From Actinomycetaceae bacterium (lineage in GTDB: Bacteria; Actinomycetota; Actinomycetes; Actinomycetales; Actinomycetaceae), in the NCBI GenBank assembly GCA_030530685.1, contig JAUMUM010000002.1:179147-243146 (forward strand): a stretch of DNA of 64,000 nt, given 5' to 3'. Position 1 is the first letter of the stretch; every line of letters begins with the position of its first letter. This document shows positions 1 through 8,108 of the stretch, piece after piece. Made by a program: the position numbers and the translations under genes. The notes beneath the pieces are model-generated. The model was given only the letters and a program-made list of their open reading frames with translations. It was not told the origin of the DNA and ran no database searches.

Positions 1-213
1 GATTCCGATGCCGACATGCCACCCGCCCTCGCGCACGACCGTGCGCACGGCGGCGACCAGGTTCTCGGGATCGTCGAACAGGGCCTGAACCTCGTCGCCC
101 ACCGTGCGCTCGAATCCGACGAGGGGCCGAGCCTGCCGAAGGCTCGCCAAAAGATCAGGCACGCGATCGGCACCGGCGCGCGAATCGCGTTGATCGATGG
201 TCACGACGAACAC
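1..213 (-). CDS. SatD-like protein, C-terminus outside window
   Basis: Reading inward from position 213 the frame gives VFVVTIDQRDSRAGADRV, then a GDEVQALFDDPE segment and GGWHVGIGI before the window ends, so about 71 residues of the N-terminal part are visible. The order 'conserved VTIDQR start, GDE(V/F)Q, then WHVGIGI' resembles the SatD family of small actinobacterial and firmicute proteins whose biochemical role is not established. The GTG at 213 is preferred because a GGAGG ribosome site lies five bases upstream. An in-frame GTG at 225 is the alternative but has no ribosome site. The gene is transcribed away from the rest of the cluster start, in the same direction as fhs and directly downstream of it, with a 72-base gap holding inverted repeats. 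Confidence 0.55.
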   Translation of the reverse strand, partial: MFVVTIDQRDSRAGADRVPDLLASLRQARPLVGFERTVGDEVQALFDDPENLVAAVRTVVREGGWHVGIGI

Positions 214-244
214 CGGATCCTCCACACGACACACATAGATCAAG

Positions 245-286
245 CTTAACGCCTTGATTCACATCAGTTAAGGACCTGATCTTAAC
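245..286. promoter_or_regulatory. Triple CTTAAC/GTTAAG operator-like repeats
   Basis: Three copies of a six-base motif occur in 42 bases: CTTAAC at 245-250, GTTAAG at 267-272 and CTTAAC at 281-286. The last two form an inverted repeat with an eight-base spacer. They lie immediately upstream of the SatD-like gene and at the end of fhs, in an otherwise GC-rich context. This looks like an operator, although a weak terminator of fhs is also possible. No regulator gene in the window can be tied to it. Confidence 0.35.
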
Positions 287-1929
287 TAACGGATTCCGCG
301 AATCTCACCGCCCTCGACGTCGATATCGCAGGCCGAGGGACGCCTCGGCAGCCCGGGCAGCGTCATGATCGAACCGGAGATGAGGACGACGAAGCCCGCT
401 CCGGCCGAAAGCCTGACCTCGCGGATGGGAACCGTGAAGCCCTCCGGCGCCCCCAGCATCGTCGCGTCGGTGGAAAACGAGAACTGGGTCTTGGCAATGC
501 ACACCGGAAGCGAGCCCCACCCCTCGTCCTGAAGGCGCGCGAGCTCGCGGGCGGCCGCCGGCTCGAAGCTCACCTCCGCCCCGCGGTAGACGCGGGTGAC
601 GATGGCCCGGGCCTTGTCGGCCAGCGTCATATCGTCGGTGTAACACCAGCTCGTGCGACTCGGGGTCTCCAGCGCGTCGACGACGGCCCGGGCCAAAGCC
701 TCGGCGCCTTCGCTGCCCCGGCTGAAGTGCTCGGCGAGGACGACGTCGATGCCCAGCGGCTCGACGCTCCTGCGAATGGCGTCGATCTCCTCGGGAGTGT
801 CCGCGGCGAACCGGTTGATGGCCACGATGACTCTCTGCCCGAAGACCTCCTTGAGGTTCTCGCAATGGCGCACGAGGTTGACCGCGCCGGCTTCGACGGC
901 CCCGACATTGGCCGCCTCCAGGTCGGCCAGGGCCAGCCCTCCGTGGTACTTCAAAGCGCGCACCGTCGCGACGACCACGGTGAGGTCGGGGGTGATCCCA
1001 CTCTGCCTCGACACGATGTCGATGAACTTCTCCGCGCCCAGGTCCGCGCCGAACCCGGCCTCGGTGACGACGGTATCGCCCAGCCGCAGCGCCGCTCGCG
1101 TGGCAATGACCGAATTGGTGCCGTGCGCGATATTGGCAAAGGGTCCACCATGGACGAAGGCGGGCGTTCCCTCGAGTGTCTGGACGAGGTTCGGGGCGAG
1201 GGCGTCGCGCAGGATCGCCGTCATGGCTCCGACGGCGCCGAGATCAGCGGCCGTGACGGGCTCGCCCGCACTCGATGCGCCGACGACGATGCGCCCGAGC
1301 CGCTCGCGCAGATCGTCGAGGGATTCGGCCATGCAGAAGGTCGCCATGACCTGCGAGGCCGCGGTGATATCGAAGCCTGTCTCCCGCGTGACCCCGGCCG
1401 TCCGCCCTCCCAGGCCAATGACGACGCTGCGCAGCGTGCGGTCGTTCATGTCAATGGAGCGGCGGATCGTCACGCTACGCGGGTCGAGGTCGACCGTCTT
1501 GAAGTGCAGGGCGTTGTCCACCATCGCAGCCAGGAGGTTGTTGGCCTCGGCGATGGCGGCGAAGTCCCCCGTGAAATGTAAATTAATGTCGTCGCCCGGC
1601 GTAACCTGTGCCAGGCCGCCGCCAATCGCCCCGCCTTTGATGCCGAAAACCGGCCCCATGGATGGTTCGCGCAGGGCGAGGACGGGGCGGCGCCCGATCC
1701 TCTTGAGCCCGTCGGCCAGCCCGATGGACGTGGTGGTCTTGCCTTCGCCTGCCGGCGTCGGCGAAATCGCGGTGATCAAAACGAGTGCGGAATCGTCGCG
1801 TTCGGGTAGCTGCCGAAGGTAGTCCAGGTCAATTTTGGCTTTGCCGTGTCCATACCTAAGCACGTGCTGCGGCGGAATGCCCAGGTCGCCGGCGAGCTCT
1901 TCGATTGGTAAAGCTTGCGAAACAGTCAC
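286..1929 (-). CDS. fhs: Formate--tetrahydrofolate ligase
   Basis: Cytosolic enzyme that condenses formate with tetrahydrofolate using ATP to give 10-formyl-THF, feeding purine and formyl-Met synthesis. The 547-residue product has the ATP-binding loop PTPAGEGKTTTSIGLADG near residues 55-70, followed by REPSMGPVFGIKGGAIGGG and LNFTGDFAAI-type segments typical of the family, and its length is the usual one. Start: the open frame runs far upstream through the ptsH region, but GTG at 1929 has a GGGAG ribosome site five bases upstream and gives the normal N-terminus (VTVSQALPIEELAGDLGI). The 254 bases between it and ptsH separate it from the PTS genes. A short GC hairpin (CCTC/GAGG) lies in the leader. 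Confidence 0.95.
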   Translation of the reverse strand: MTVSQALPIEELAGDLGIPPQHVLRYGHGKAKIDLDYLRQLPERDDSALVLITAISPTPAGEGKTTTSIGLADGLKRIGRRPVLALREPSMGPVFGIKGGAIGGGLAQVTPGDDINLHFTGDFAAIAEANNLLAAMVDNALHFKTVDLDPRSVTIRRSIDMNDRTLRSVVIGLGGRTAGVTRETGFDITAASQVMATFCMAESLDDLRERLGRIVVGASSAGEPVTAADLGAVGAMTAILRDALAPNLVQTLEGTPAFVHGGPFANIAHGTNSVIATRAALRLGDTVVTEAGFGADLGAEKFIDIVSRQSGITPDLTVVVATVRALKYHGGLALADLEAANVGAVEAGAVNLVRHCENLKEVFGQRVIVAINRFAADTPEEIDAIRRSVEPLGIDVVLAEHFSRGSEGAEALARAVVDALETPSRTSWCYTDDMTLADKARAIVTRVYRGAEVSFEPAAARELARLQDEGWGSLPVCIAKTQFSFSTDATMLGAPEGFTVPIREVRLSAGAGFVVLISGSIMTLPGLPRRPSACDIDVEGGEIRGIR

Positions 1930-2183
1930 GTCATCTCCCTCGTTGGCGTTCGTGACCTCCATGATAGAGGTCAATACGGGCATTTCGGATACTAGACATT
2001 GCCCTCTACGTATGCTAAATCGACGCTTGGGGCGACGGCGACAGCGGCGGCTTGCCGGGGTCAGCGTATCGGAGCGTCGACGGGTCGGCACTCTGACGGG
2101 ACGGCATCGATGGATCGGCGCACGCGCGAACCGGGCGTAAGGGGCGCGAATCCGCGAGAGAATCGGGCACACCCCGTGAGACC

Positions 2184-2438
2184 TCAGGCGTCGAGGTCGC
2201 TGCCGACGAGCGCGGCGATGCGTTCGACGGCGGCGGGGTCGTCGGACTCGATCGTCACCTCGGCGCCATGCATCGCGCCGAGCCCCATGATCTCGAGGAC
2301 CGAGGCGGCGTCCGCGCTCTTGTCGCCGTAGCGAAGCGTGACACCGGCGTCGAACTGCCCGGCGGCGCTGGCGACGACCGCAGCCGGGCGCGCGTGCAAC
2401 CCGACCGACGCCGTGATCATGACCGTCTTGCTCGCCAT
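2184..2438 (-). CDS. ptsH: PTS phosphocarrier protein HPr
   Basis: Small cytosolic phosphocarrier of 84 residues that takes phosphate from EI-His and passes it to EIIA domains. The active-site GLHARPA places His at residue 15, exactly the canonical position. Ser46, the regulatory site phosphorylated by HPr kinase in Firmicutes, is also present in the SVLEIM segment, although no HPr kinase is seen here. ATG at 2438 follows a GGGAG ribosome site. It lies 43 bases downstream of ptsI on the same strand, so the order is ptsI-ptsH, probably one transcript. No EII component is encoded in this window. Confidence 0.95.
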   Translation of the reverse strand: MASKTVMITASVGLHARPAAVVASAAGQFDAGVTLRYGDKSADAASVLEIMGLGAMHGAEVTIESDDPAAVERIAALVGSDLDA

Positions 2439-2481
2439 CTCGCTCCCTTCCCGAGCCCTTACCAGGCATGATAGCGGCTGC

Positions 2482-4149
2482 TCACACGCCGACGGCCTGA
2501 CGTGCCAGCCCGCGGGCATGCATGCCATCGCGCGCCGAAGCCACGGCCTGCGCGGCGTCCCGGCACGTCTGAAGGGAAACGGCGGCCAACTGGGCGCCGA
2601 CGATGGGAATGGCCGGCGGCGCAATGGAAAGCGAAACCACCCCCATTCCTACGAGCACACAGGCCAGCAGCGGATCGGCGGCGGCCTCCCCGCACACGCA
2701 GACGGTCTTGCCCATCTTCACCCCCGCGCGGGCGGTGCGCGCGATGAGCGCGAGGACGGCGGGCTGCCACGGGTCGTTGTACTCGGCGAGATTGGGCGAC
2801 AGCCGGTCGGCCGCCATCGTGTACTGGCTGAGATCGTTCGTCCCTATCGAAACGAAATCCACCCGCTCCAAGAACTGCTCGATGAGTATCGCCACCGAGG
2901 GGACCTCGGCCATGATCCCGGCCGTCAGGCCCCGCTCGCGAACCGAGCGGGCGAACCACTCGGCCTCCGCGAGGGTCGCGATCATCGGGGCCATCACCCA
3001 CGCGGAGCCCTCGTGCCCGGAGGCCGCTGCCGCGATGGCGTCGAGCTGGTGCTTCATGATCTCGGGGTGGAGCCCGTCGATGCGGACGCCGCGCACGCCG
3101 AGCGCCGGATTGTCTTCAACCATGAGATTCGCGAAGGCGAGCGGCTTGTCCGAGCCGGCGTCGAGCGTGCGGAAGACGACCTTCGAGCGCGGAAAGGTCT
3201 CGAATATCGGCCGGTACAGCTCCGTCTGCTCGGCAACGCTCGGCTCGACGCGCGCATTGAGGAAGCTCATCTCGGTGCGGACCATTCCGATGCCTTCGGC
3301 CGTGCCGGATTGGGCGGCTTTGCGGGCCTCGTCGAGGTTCCTGACGTTGGCGAGGATCTCGACGCGGTGGCCGTCGCGGGTTCGGGCCGGCCCCTTCCAG
3401 TCGTGCGCGGAGTGGCGCCAGGCGCGGTCGCGGGCGACGTCGGCCATGGCGGCCTCGGGGTCCGGGTTGACGGTCAGGGCCCCCATGGAGCCGTCGAAGA
3501 GGACCATGTCGCCCGCGGAAATGCCGCCCAGTTGGCGCGCCGCGACGATGCAGGGGATGCCCATCTGCCTGGCGACGATCGCCGTGTGCGACGTCGGCCC
3601 GCCGAGCACCGTGGCGATGGCCAGGATCTTATCCGTATCCAGGCCCACGGTGTCGGCCGGCGAAAGATCGTCGGCCAAAAGGATGCTCGGCTCCTTGGTT
3701 GTGGGTATCCCGGGTTCCGGCAGGCCCTGGAGTTCGGCGAGGATGCGGTTTCTGATATCGCGAAGGTCGGCCGCGCGCTCGGCCGTCAGTCCGCCGGCCC
3801 GCCTGAGCGCGGCGACGTACTTCTCCGTTGCCTTGATGACGGCCTGCAGCGCTGGCATGCCCTGGCTGATGAGCCGTTCGACCTCCTTGCTCAGACCGCG
3901 GTCTCGAGCCAGGCCCGCCAGCATGGTGAGCACGTCGAACGTGTGCCCATCCTCGCCTTCGGCCCGCGTCGCGAAACGCCCGGATACGGCGCGGGAGGCT
4001 GCCTCGTACTGCCGGAACTGCCCCTGCCGAGCACCGACATCGAGCGACGGCGCGTCTTCGGGTGGCATTCCCGGATGGGCCGCCCATAGCGCCGGGGCGT
4101 AGGCCATGCCGGACACGACCGGAGTTCCGTATATTCGCAGGACTTTCAT
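2482..4149 (-). CDS. ptsI: PTS enzyme I (PEP-protein phosphotransferase)
   Basis: First enzyme of the sugar phosphotransferase system; it autophosphorylates with phosphoenolpyruvate and phosphorylates HPr. The 555-residue protein shows the swivelling domain with the phospho-histidine motif GGPTSHTAIVARQMGIP (about residue 187), the PEP-binding barrel with MVRTEMSFL, VEDNPALGVRGVRI and SIGTNDLSQYTMAADR, and the active-site cysteine in CVCGEAA (about residue 485). Start: ATG at 4149 (MKVLRIYG) is chosen because the GAGGAG ribosome site is ten bases upstream. An ATG at 4158 would sit one base from it. It is divergent from the ribokinase gene, sharing a 145-base intergenic region. Confidence 0.95.
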   Translation of the reverse strand: MKVLRIYGTPVVSGMAYAPALWAAHPGMPPEDAPSLDVGARQGQFRQYEAASRAVSGRFATRAEGEDGHTFDVLTMLAGLARDRGLSKEVERLISQGMPALQAVIKATEKYVAALRRAGGLTAERAADLRDIRNRILAELQGLPEPGIPTTKEPSILLADDLSPADTVGLDTDKILAIATVLGGPTSHTAIVARQMGIPCIVAARQLGGISAGDMVLFDGSMGALTVNPDPEAAMADVARDRAWRHSAHDWKGPARTRDGHRVEILANVRNLDEARKAAQSGTAEGIGMVRTEMSFLNARVEPSVAEQTELYRPIFETFPRSKVVFRTLDAGSDKPLAFANLMVEDNPALGVRGVRIDGLHPEIMKHQLDAIAAAASGHEGSAWVMAPMIATLAEAEWFARSVRERGLTAGIMAEVPSVAILIEQFLERVDFVSIGTNDLSQYTMAADRLSPNLAEYNDPWQPAVLALIARTARAGVKMGKTVCVCGEAAADPLLACVLVGMGVVSLSIAPPAIPIVGAQLAAVSLQTCRDAAQAVASARDGMHARGLARQAVGV

Positions 4150-4294
4150 GCCGGGCATGCTCCTCGCCGTTCGAGCTTCCTTGCCGTGAGAATCGTGCCC
4201 GCCAGGGCTTGGCTCACAAGAATAGCCAAAACGCATGCGGCCAGGTAGTGGCATTGCACACCGTATAGACTTGGCGCAAACACGGAGGTTGGCT

Positions 4295-5212
4295 ATGTCA
4301 AAGGTGATCGTTCTCGGTTCCATCAATCAGGATGTCGTCGTCACGTGCGAGCGGGCCCCACAGCTGGGCGAGACCGTGCACGGCAACAGCGTCGCATATT
4401 TTCCCGGCGGCAAGGGGGGCAATCAGGCGGTGGCCGCGGCCAGGCAGGGTGCCGACGTCGCATTCATCGGCGCCGTTGGCTCGGAGGCCGCGGGCGAGGC
4501 GATGCTCGCGAATTTCGACGCGCACGGCATTGACCGTTCGCGAGTGGGCGTGAGCTCGGAGCCGACGGGGACCGCGACCATCACCGTGGACGCGGCCGGG
4601 GCCAACGCCATCGTCGTCGTGGCCGGGGCCAACGGGCAGGTCGAGGCGCCGTCGCTCGCCGACTTCGGCGAGGGCGATGTGCTCGTGGCCCAGCTGGAAA
4701 TCCCGTGGCAGACCGTCGCGGCAGGCCTGGCCGAAGCCAAGTCCCGCTCCATGACCACAGTTCTCAACGCGGCCCCGGCCGCCGATGTACGCGAGCTCCT
4801 TGCCGATGTCGACGTCCTGGTCGTCAACGAAACGGAGATCCAGCTGAGCATCGACGGCGACTTTTCGGGCCGCGCCGAGCTCATCGCCCGCGCCGGCGAG
4901 CTCGCGGAGGGCTTCGGCTGCGCCGTCGTCGTCACGCTCGGCGGGCAGGGGTGCGTGGCGCGCGGCGGCCGGCGTCTGGGCGCCGGCCAGGTCGTGGATG
5001 TGCCGGCCCATTCGGTCGACGTCGTCGACACGACGGGCGCCGGAGACACCTTCGTCGGCGCCCTGGCCGCCTGCCTGGCCGAAGGCCGGGGCCTAGCCGA
5101 GGCCATCGCCGTGGCCACGGCCGCGGGTTCGCTGTCGACGACGAAGCTCGGCGCCCAGTCCGGCATGCCCACCTCGGACGAGGTCCGCGCATTCATGGAC
5201 GGCCGGCCGTAG
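4295..5212 (+). CDS. rbsK: Ribokinase (PfkB family)
   Basis: Phosphorylates D-ribose to ribose 5-phosphate in the cytosol. The 305-residue protein has the PfkB signature 1 region GGKGGNQAVAAARQGADV near residues 41-58, where the substrate is held, and the catalytic signature 2 DTTGAGDTFVGALAA with the general-base Asp. Length and the opening VIVLGSINQDVV are those of ribokinases. ATG at 4295 follows a GGAGG site six bases upstream. The gene stands alone on the plus strand, divergent from ptsI and convergent with the dehydrogenase at 5438, with a strong hairpin between. Related PfkB kinases act on other sugars, so the exact substrate is likely but not certain. No ribose transporter is nearby. 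Confidence 0.85.
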   Translation: MSKVIVLGSINQDVVVTCERAPQLGETVHGNSVAYFPGGKGGNQAVAAARQGADVAFIGAVGSEAAGEAMLANFDAHGIDRSRVGVSSEPTGTATITVDAAGANAIVVVAGANGQVEAPSLADFGEGDVLVAQLEIPWQTVAAGLAEAKSRSMTTVLNAAPAADVRELLADVDVLVVNETEIQLSIDGDFSGRAELIARAGELAEGFGCAVVVTLGGQGCVARGGRRLGAGQVVDVPAHSVDVVDTTGAGDTFVGALAACLAEGRGLAEAIAVATAAGSLSTTKLGAQSGMPTSDEVRAFMDGRP

Positions 5213-5345
5213 GCCGGGGCGTCAGCACGGGAAGCGAGGGGCGGACGCGTCGCCGCGCAAATGCATCGCTGCGAGGTCCGCACGCACAAGGGGCGGGCGG
5301 CTCCACGCACCACCCGCGCTGGCGCACACAAACGCCCCGACGCAC

Positions 5346-5380
5346 AAGGGGCGGGGCGCCATACGGCAACCCCGCCCCTT
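5346..5380. terminator. Bidirectional GC hairpin between rbsK and dehydrogenase gene
   Basis: A perfect 11-base-pair stem (AAGGGGCGGGG at 5346-5356 with CCCCGCCCCTT at 5370-5380) with a 13-base loop lies between the converging genes. There is no long T tract, but AA/TT flank the stem on both sides. The left arm belongs to a direct repeat (ACGCACAAGGGGCGG, also at about 5282). Confidence 0.65.
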
Positions 5381-5437
5381 CCGGTGCTCGCCACGCCCTC
5401 CCCTACGGTCGTTCGGGAGCGTCGCGCGGCCCACCCG

Positions 5438-6481
5438 TCACGGCATGGGTGGCAGCACCGCCCGAGCGACGATGTCGGCGTAGTTGGGGTCGCCATCAAT
5501 GACGATCCGCTGCGCCGCGGCCAGGAGTGGCATCTGCTCCCTCACCTGCGGCGCGGACTGCTCCACCAGCGAAATCGCCAGTGGCAGCGCCGGCACGCCT
5601 TCGACCGTCTGCTCGAGGTCTTCCATTGTCTTCAGCGCCGCCTTGGCACCCTCGCCGCGGCCGATGCGCACGCCGTAGACCTTGTTGCGCCCGGACAGCC
5701 CGGTCACCTCGAGGTCGCCAACGCCGGGCAGCCCGTAGGCCGTCGCTGGATCGGCCCCGAGCGCCGTCGAAAGGATCGACATCTCACGAACCGCCTGGGC
5801 GAACGTCGCCGCCTTGAGGTTGTGGTGGGGATGCCCGGAGCGCTCCTCGAGGCCGTCGGCAATGCCGAGCATGATGGCGTAGACGTTCTTCATGGGCGCG
5901 CAGATCTCCACGCCCACCTCGTCGCCGCTCGGCTCGATGCAGTAGCACTCCGAGCGCGCCAGCCGCGCATACTCGACGGCCACATCCGCGTCCCGGCAGC
6001 CGAAGATGGTTGCCGTCGGCTCACCGGCCGCGCATTCGTTGGCCTTGACCGGCCCGGCGATGGCCACGATGGGCGGCAGCTCGACCCCCGCGGCCTGCGC
6101 GATCGACCGGATGCCGTCGGGCAGCAGCAGGATCTTGCCGTCGATGGGCATGAAGCCCTTCGAGGTCAGCCACAGGGCCTTGGCCTTGGCAATGCCGCCC
6201 AGCGCCATCTCCGTCACCTTGGGCACGCCCTGGGATGCCACGGAGATGACGACGACGTCGACCCCGTCGAGCGCCTGCTCGAGCTGCCCGCTGCGATAGG
6301 TCGCCACCGACTCGGGGATGACGACGTCGATGCGCGGATGCGGCACCCCGGCCTCGATGGCGTCCAGCAGGTGGTCGTCGAGCCACGTGCCCCACAGCCG
6401 GACCTCCCAGTCGGCCCGGGTCAGCGCGGCCGCCAGGCCGGATCCCATCGCCCCGGCCCCGAGAATCGCTACCTTCGGCAT
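5438..6481 (-). CDS. GpsA-like NAD(P)-dependent dehydrogenase
   Basis: A 347-residue member of the NAD(P)-dependent glycerol-3-phosphate dehydrogenase superfamily. It has an N-terminal Rossmann dinucleotide loop VAILGAGAMGSGLA, the LTSKGFMP and AIAGPVKANECAAG segments matching the GpsA substrate region, the active-site lysine segment APMKNVYAIMLGIADG, and LPGVGDLEVTGLSGRN. It starts one base after the stop of the upstream FGGY kinase, so the two are translationally linked. That setting, inside a kinase-rich catabolic cluster and not a phospholipid locus, suggests oxidation of a phosphorylated polyol and not of glycerol 3-phosphate. The substrate is inferred. It is the last gene of the cluster, and a second divergent paralogue lies at 9999. 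Confidence 0.8.
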   Translation of the reverse strand: MPKVAILGAGAMGSGLAAALTRADWEVRLWGTWLDDHLLDAIEAGVPHPRIDVVIPESVATYRSGQLEQALDGVDVVVISVASQGVPKVTEMALGGIAKAKALWLTSKGFMPIDGKILLLPDGIRSIAQAAGVELPPIVAIAGPVKANECAAGEPTATIFGCRDADVAVEYARLARSECYCIEPSGDEVGVEICAPMKNVYAIMLGIADGLEERSGHPHHNLKAATFAQAVREMSILSTALGADPATAYGLPGVGDLEVTGLSGRNKVYGVRIGRGEGAKAALKTMEDLEQTVEGVPALPLAISLVEQSAPQVREQMPLLAAAQRIVIDGDPNYADIVARAVLPPMP

Positions 6482-6482
6482 A

Positions 6483-8042
6483 TCACTCCGCTCCCAGAAG
6501 CTCGGCGTCCGGGTGGCGGCGCGCGAACTCGTGCAGCGCCTCGTTCGTCTCCTTCAGGTTGTCGTACAGGCGCCCCTGGATCTCGCCGAGCTCGCGGTAG
6601 ACCTCGTGCTTGTCCATGTCCGGCTCGGACACGTCGGTGAACTTGGCCATGCGCTCGGCCGCCGTGGCGATCGACGTGTCACCGAAGGTGCCCGTCGAGG
6701 CCATGGCGATGATCGCCGCCCCGAGCGCGGAGATCTCCTCCTCCTTGCAACCCGTGATCGGAATGCCGATGGCGTCCGTGAGGATCTGGCGCCACAGCGG
6801 CGAGCGCACGCCGCCACCCATGGCGCGGATGCTCGTGAGCGAGGTGCCCGTGGCCTCCTCCAGCGCCCGCAGCGAGCGCGCCATCTCCAGGCTGATGGCC
6901 TCGAGAATGGAACGGTACATCGAGCCCGGCCCGTGCGTGCCGCGCCAGCCGACGACGGCCCCGCGGGCCACCGGATCCCAGTGCGGGGACTGGACGGCAT
7001 TCCAGTACGGCAGGGTGATGAGGCCACCGCTTCCCGGCGCGCGTGCAGCCGCGGCCGCCTCCAGCTCCGGATCGGGCGCCCCGGCCAGCTCCGGCTTGCC
7101 GAAAGCCCGCCGGTACCAGCCGGACAGGAAGGCGCCGGAGGACTGGAGGACCTCGAGGATGTACGTGCTGGGGATGCCGCCTGCCAACGTGCGGAAGACC
7201 TGGCCGAACTGGTAGTCGAGCGAGGTCACGCCCGCCACGACGGCCGTGCCCATGTTGAGGTAGGCGACGTCGGGGCTGACGGCCGCGGCGCCGATGCCCG
7301 CGGCCTGGCCGTCGCCGCAGCCGGCGATGACCGGCAGCTCCTGGGAGATCCCCCACTCGTCGAGGATCTCGCGCTGGACGTGCCCGAGCACCTCGCCCGG
7401 GCGCACGAGGTCCGCCATCTGAGCGCGCGTCACGCCGGCGATCTCCATAAGCGACTCGTCGTAGTCGAGCTTGGCGATGTCGAACAGGCCGAGCGAATCG
7501 GTGCACGCCGTCGAGTCCTTCCACTGCCCCGTCATGCGGTAGGTCAGGTAGGCAGAAACGCTCGTCACCTTCGCGGCGCTGGCCCACAGCTCGCTCTCGT
7601 GCTCCTTGACCCAGGCCATCTTGTAGATGCCCGGCGTCACGTCGGCCGGCTTGCCGGACAGCTCGTGGATGGCGGGCGTGCCGTAGCGCTTGATCTGGTC
7701 GGCGGCGCGGATGTCGAGCCAGAGGATGCCGTTGCGCAGCGGCGTGCCGTCGGCCGCGAATGGCGCGAAGGACTCGCGCTGGTGCGTGATGCCCAACGCC
7801 GCGATCCGGCCGCGGTCGGCGGTCTCAAGCTTGGAGACGGCCTCGCCGATCGCCTCGCGCGTCGAATCCCACCACTGCCGCGGGTCGTGCTCGCCGAAGC
7901 CCTGCTGCGGCGACTTCAGGTCGATGTCGCGCTTCCCGATGGAAACGACGCTGCCTTCCACGTCGACGACGATCGCCTTCGTGGCCGTCGTCGACGAGTC
8001 GATCGCCACGACGAGCGGGCCATCGGCAATTGCCTCAGTCAT
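6483..8042 (-). CDS. FGGY-family carbohydrate kinase (xylulokinase-like), copy 2
   Basis: ATP-dependent sugar or polyol kinase of 519 residues. The N-terminal ATP/actin-fold loop reads VVAIDSSTTATKAIVVD, followed by QQGFGEHDPRQWW, THQRESFAPF and ILWLDIRA. The C-terminal half carries GTAVVAGV, MGGGVRSPLWRQIL and GCKEEEISALGAA, the FGGY signature 2 region. Two adjacent ATGs occur; the second (8042) is better spaced from the GGAAG ribosome site. It is very similar, in long stretches almost identical at DNA level, to the kinase just upstream at 8109, indicating a tandem duplication. The gap between the copies is 66 bases and the dehydrogenase follows after one base. The substrate is unknown: xylulose, arabinitol or a tetritol are all possible. 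Confidence 0.85.
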   Translation of the reverse strand: MTEAIADGPLVVAIDSSTTATKAIVVDVEGSVVSIGKRDIDLKSPQQGFGEHDPRQWWDSTREAIGEAVSKLETADRGRIAALGITHQRESFAPFAADGTPLRNGILWLDIRAADQIKRYGTPAIHELSGKPADVTPGIYKMAWVKEHESELWASAAKVTSVSAYLTYRMTGQWKDSTACTDSLGLFDIAKLDYDESLMEIAGVTRAQMADLVRPGEVLGHVQREILDEWGISQELPVIAGCGDGQAAGIGAAAVSPDVAYLNMGTAVVAGVTSLDYQFGQVFRTLAGGIPSTYILEVLQSSGAFLSGWYRRAFGKPELAGAPDPELEAAAAARAPGSGGLITLPYWNAVQSPHWDPVARGAVVGWRGTHGPGSMYRSILEAISLEMARSLRALEEATGTSLTSIRAMGGGVRSPLWRQILTDAIGIPITGCKEEEISALGAAIIAMASTGTFGDTSIATAAERMAKFTDVSEPDMDKHEVYRELGEIQGRLYDNLKETNEALHEFARRHPDAELLGAE

Positions 8043-8108
8043 CATCTCTTCCTTCTTCGTTGGAGGTTGTACTTTTCTCGTGCGGGCGGGCGGCACTGCC
8101 CGTCGCCT

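Noticed and set aside
1930..2469. Extension of the formate-THF ligase frame upstream through ptsH
   Set aside because: The added residues are Arg-rich antisense-like sequence overlapping a real HPr gene; a GTG with a good ribosome site gives the normal N-terminus.
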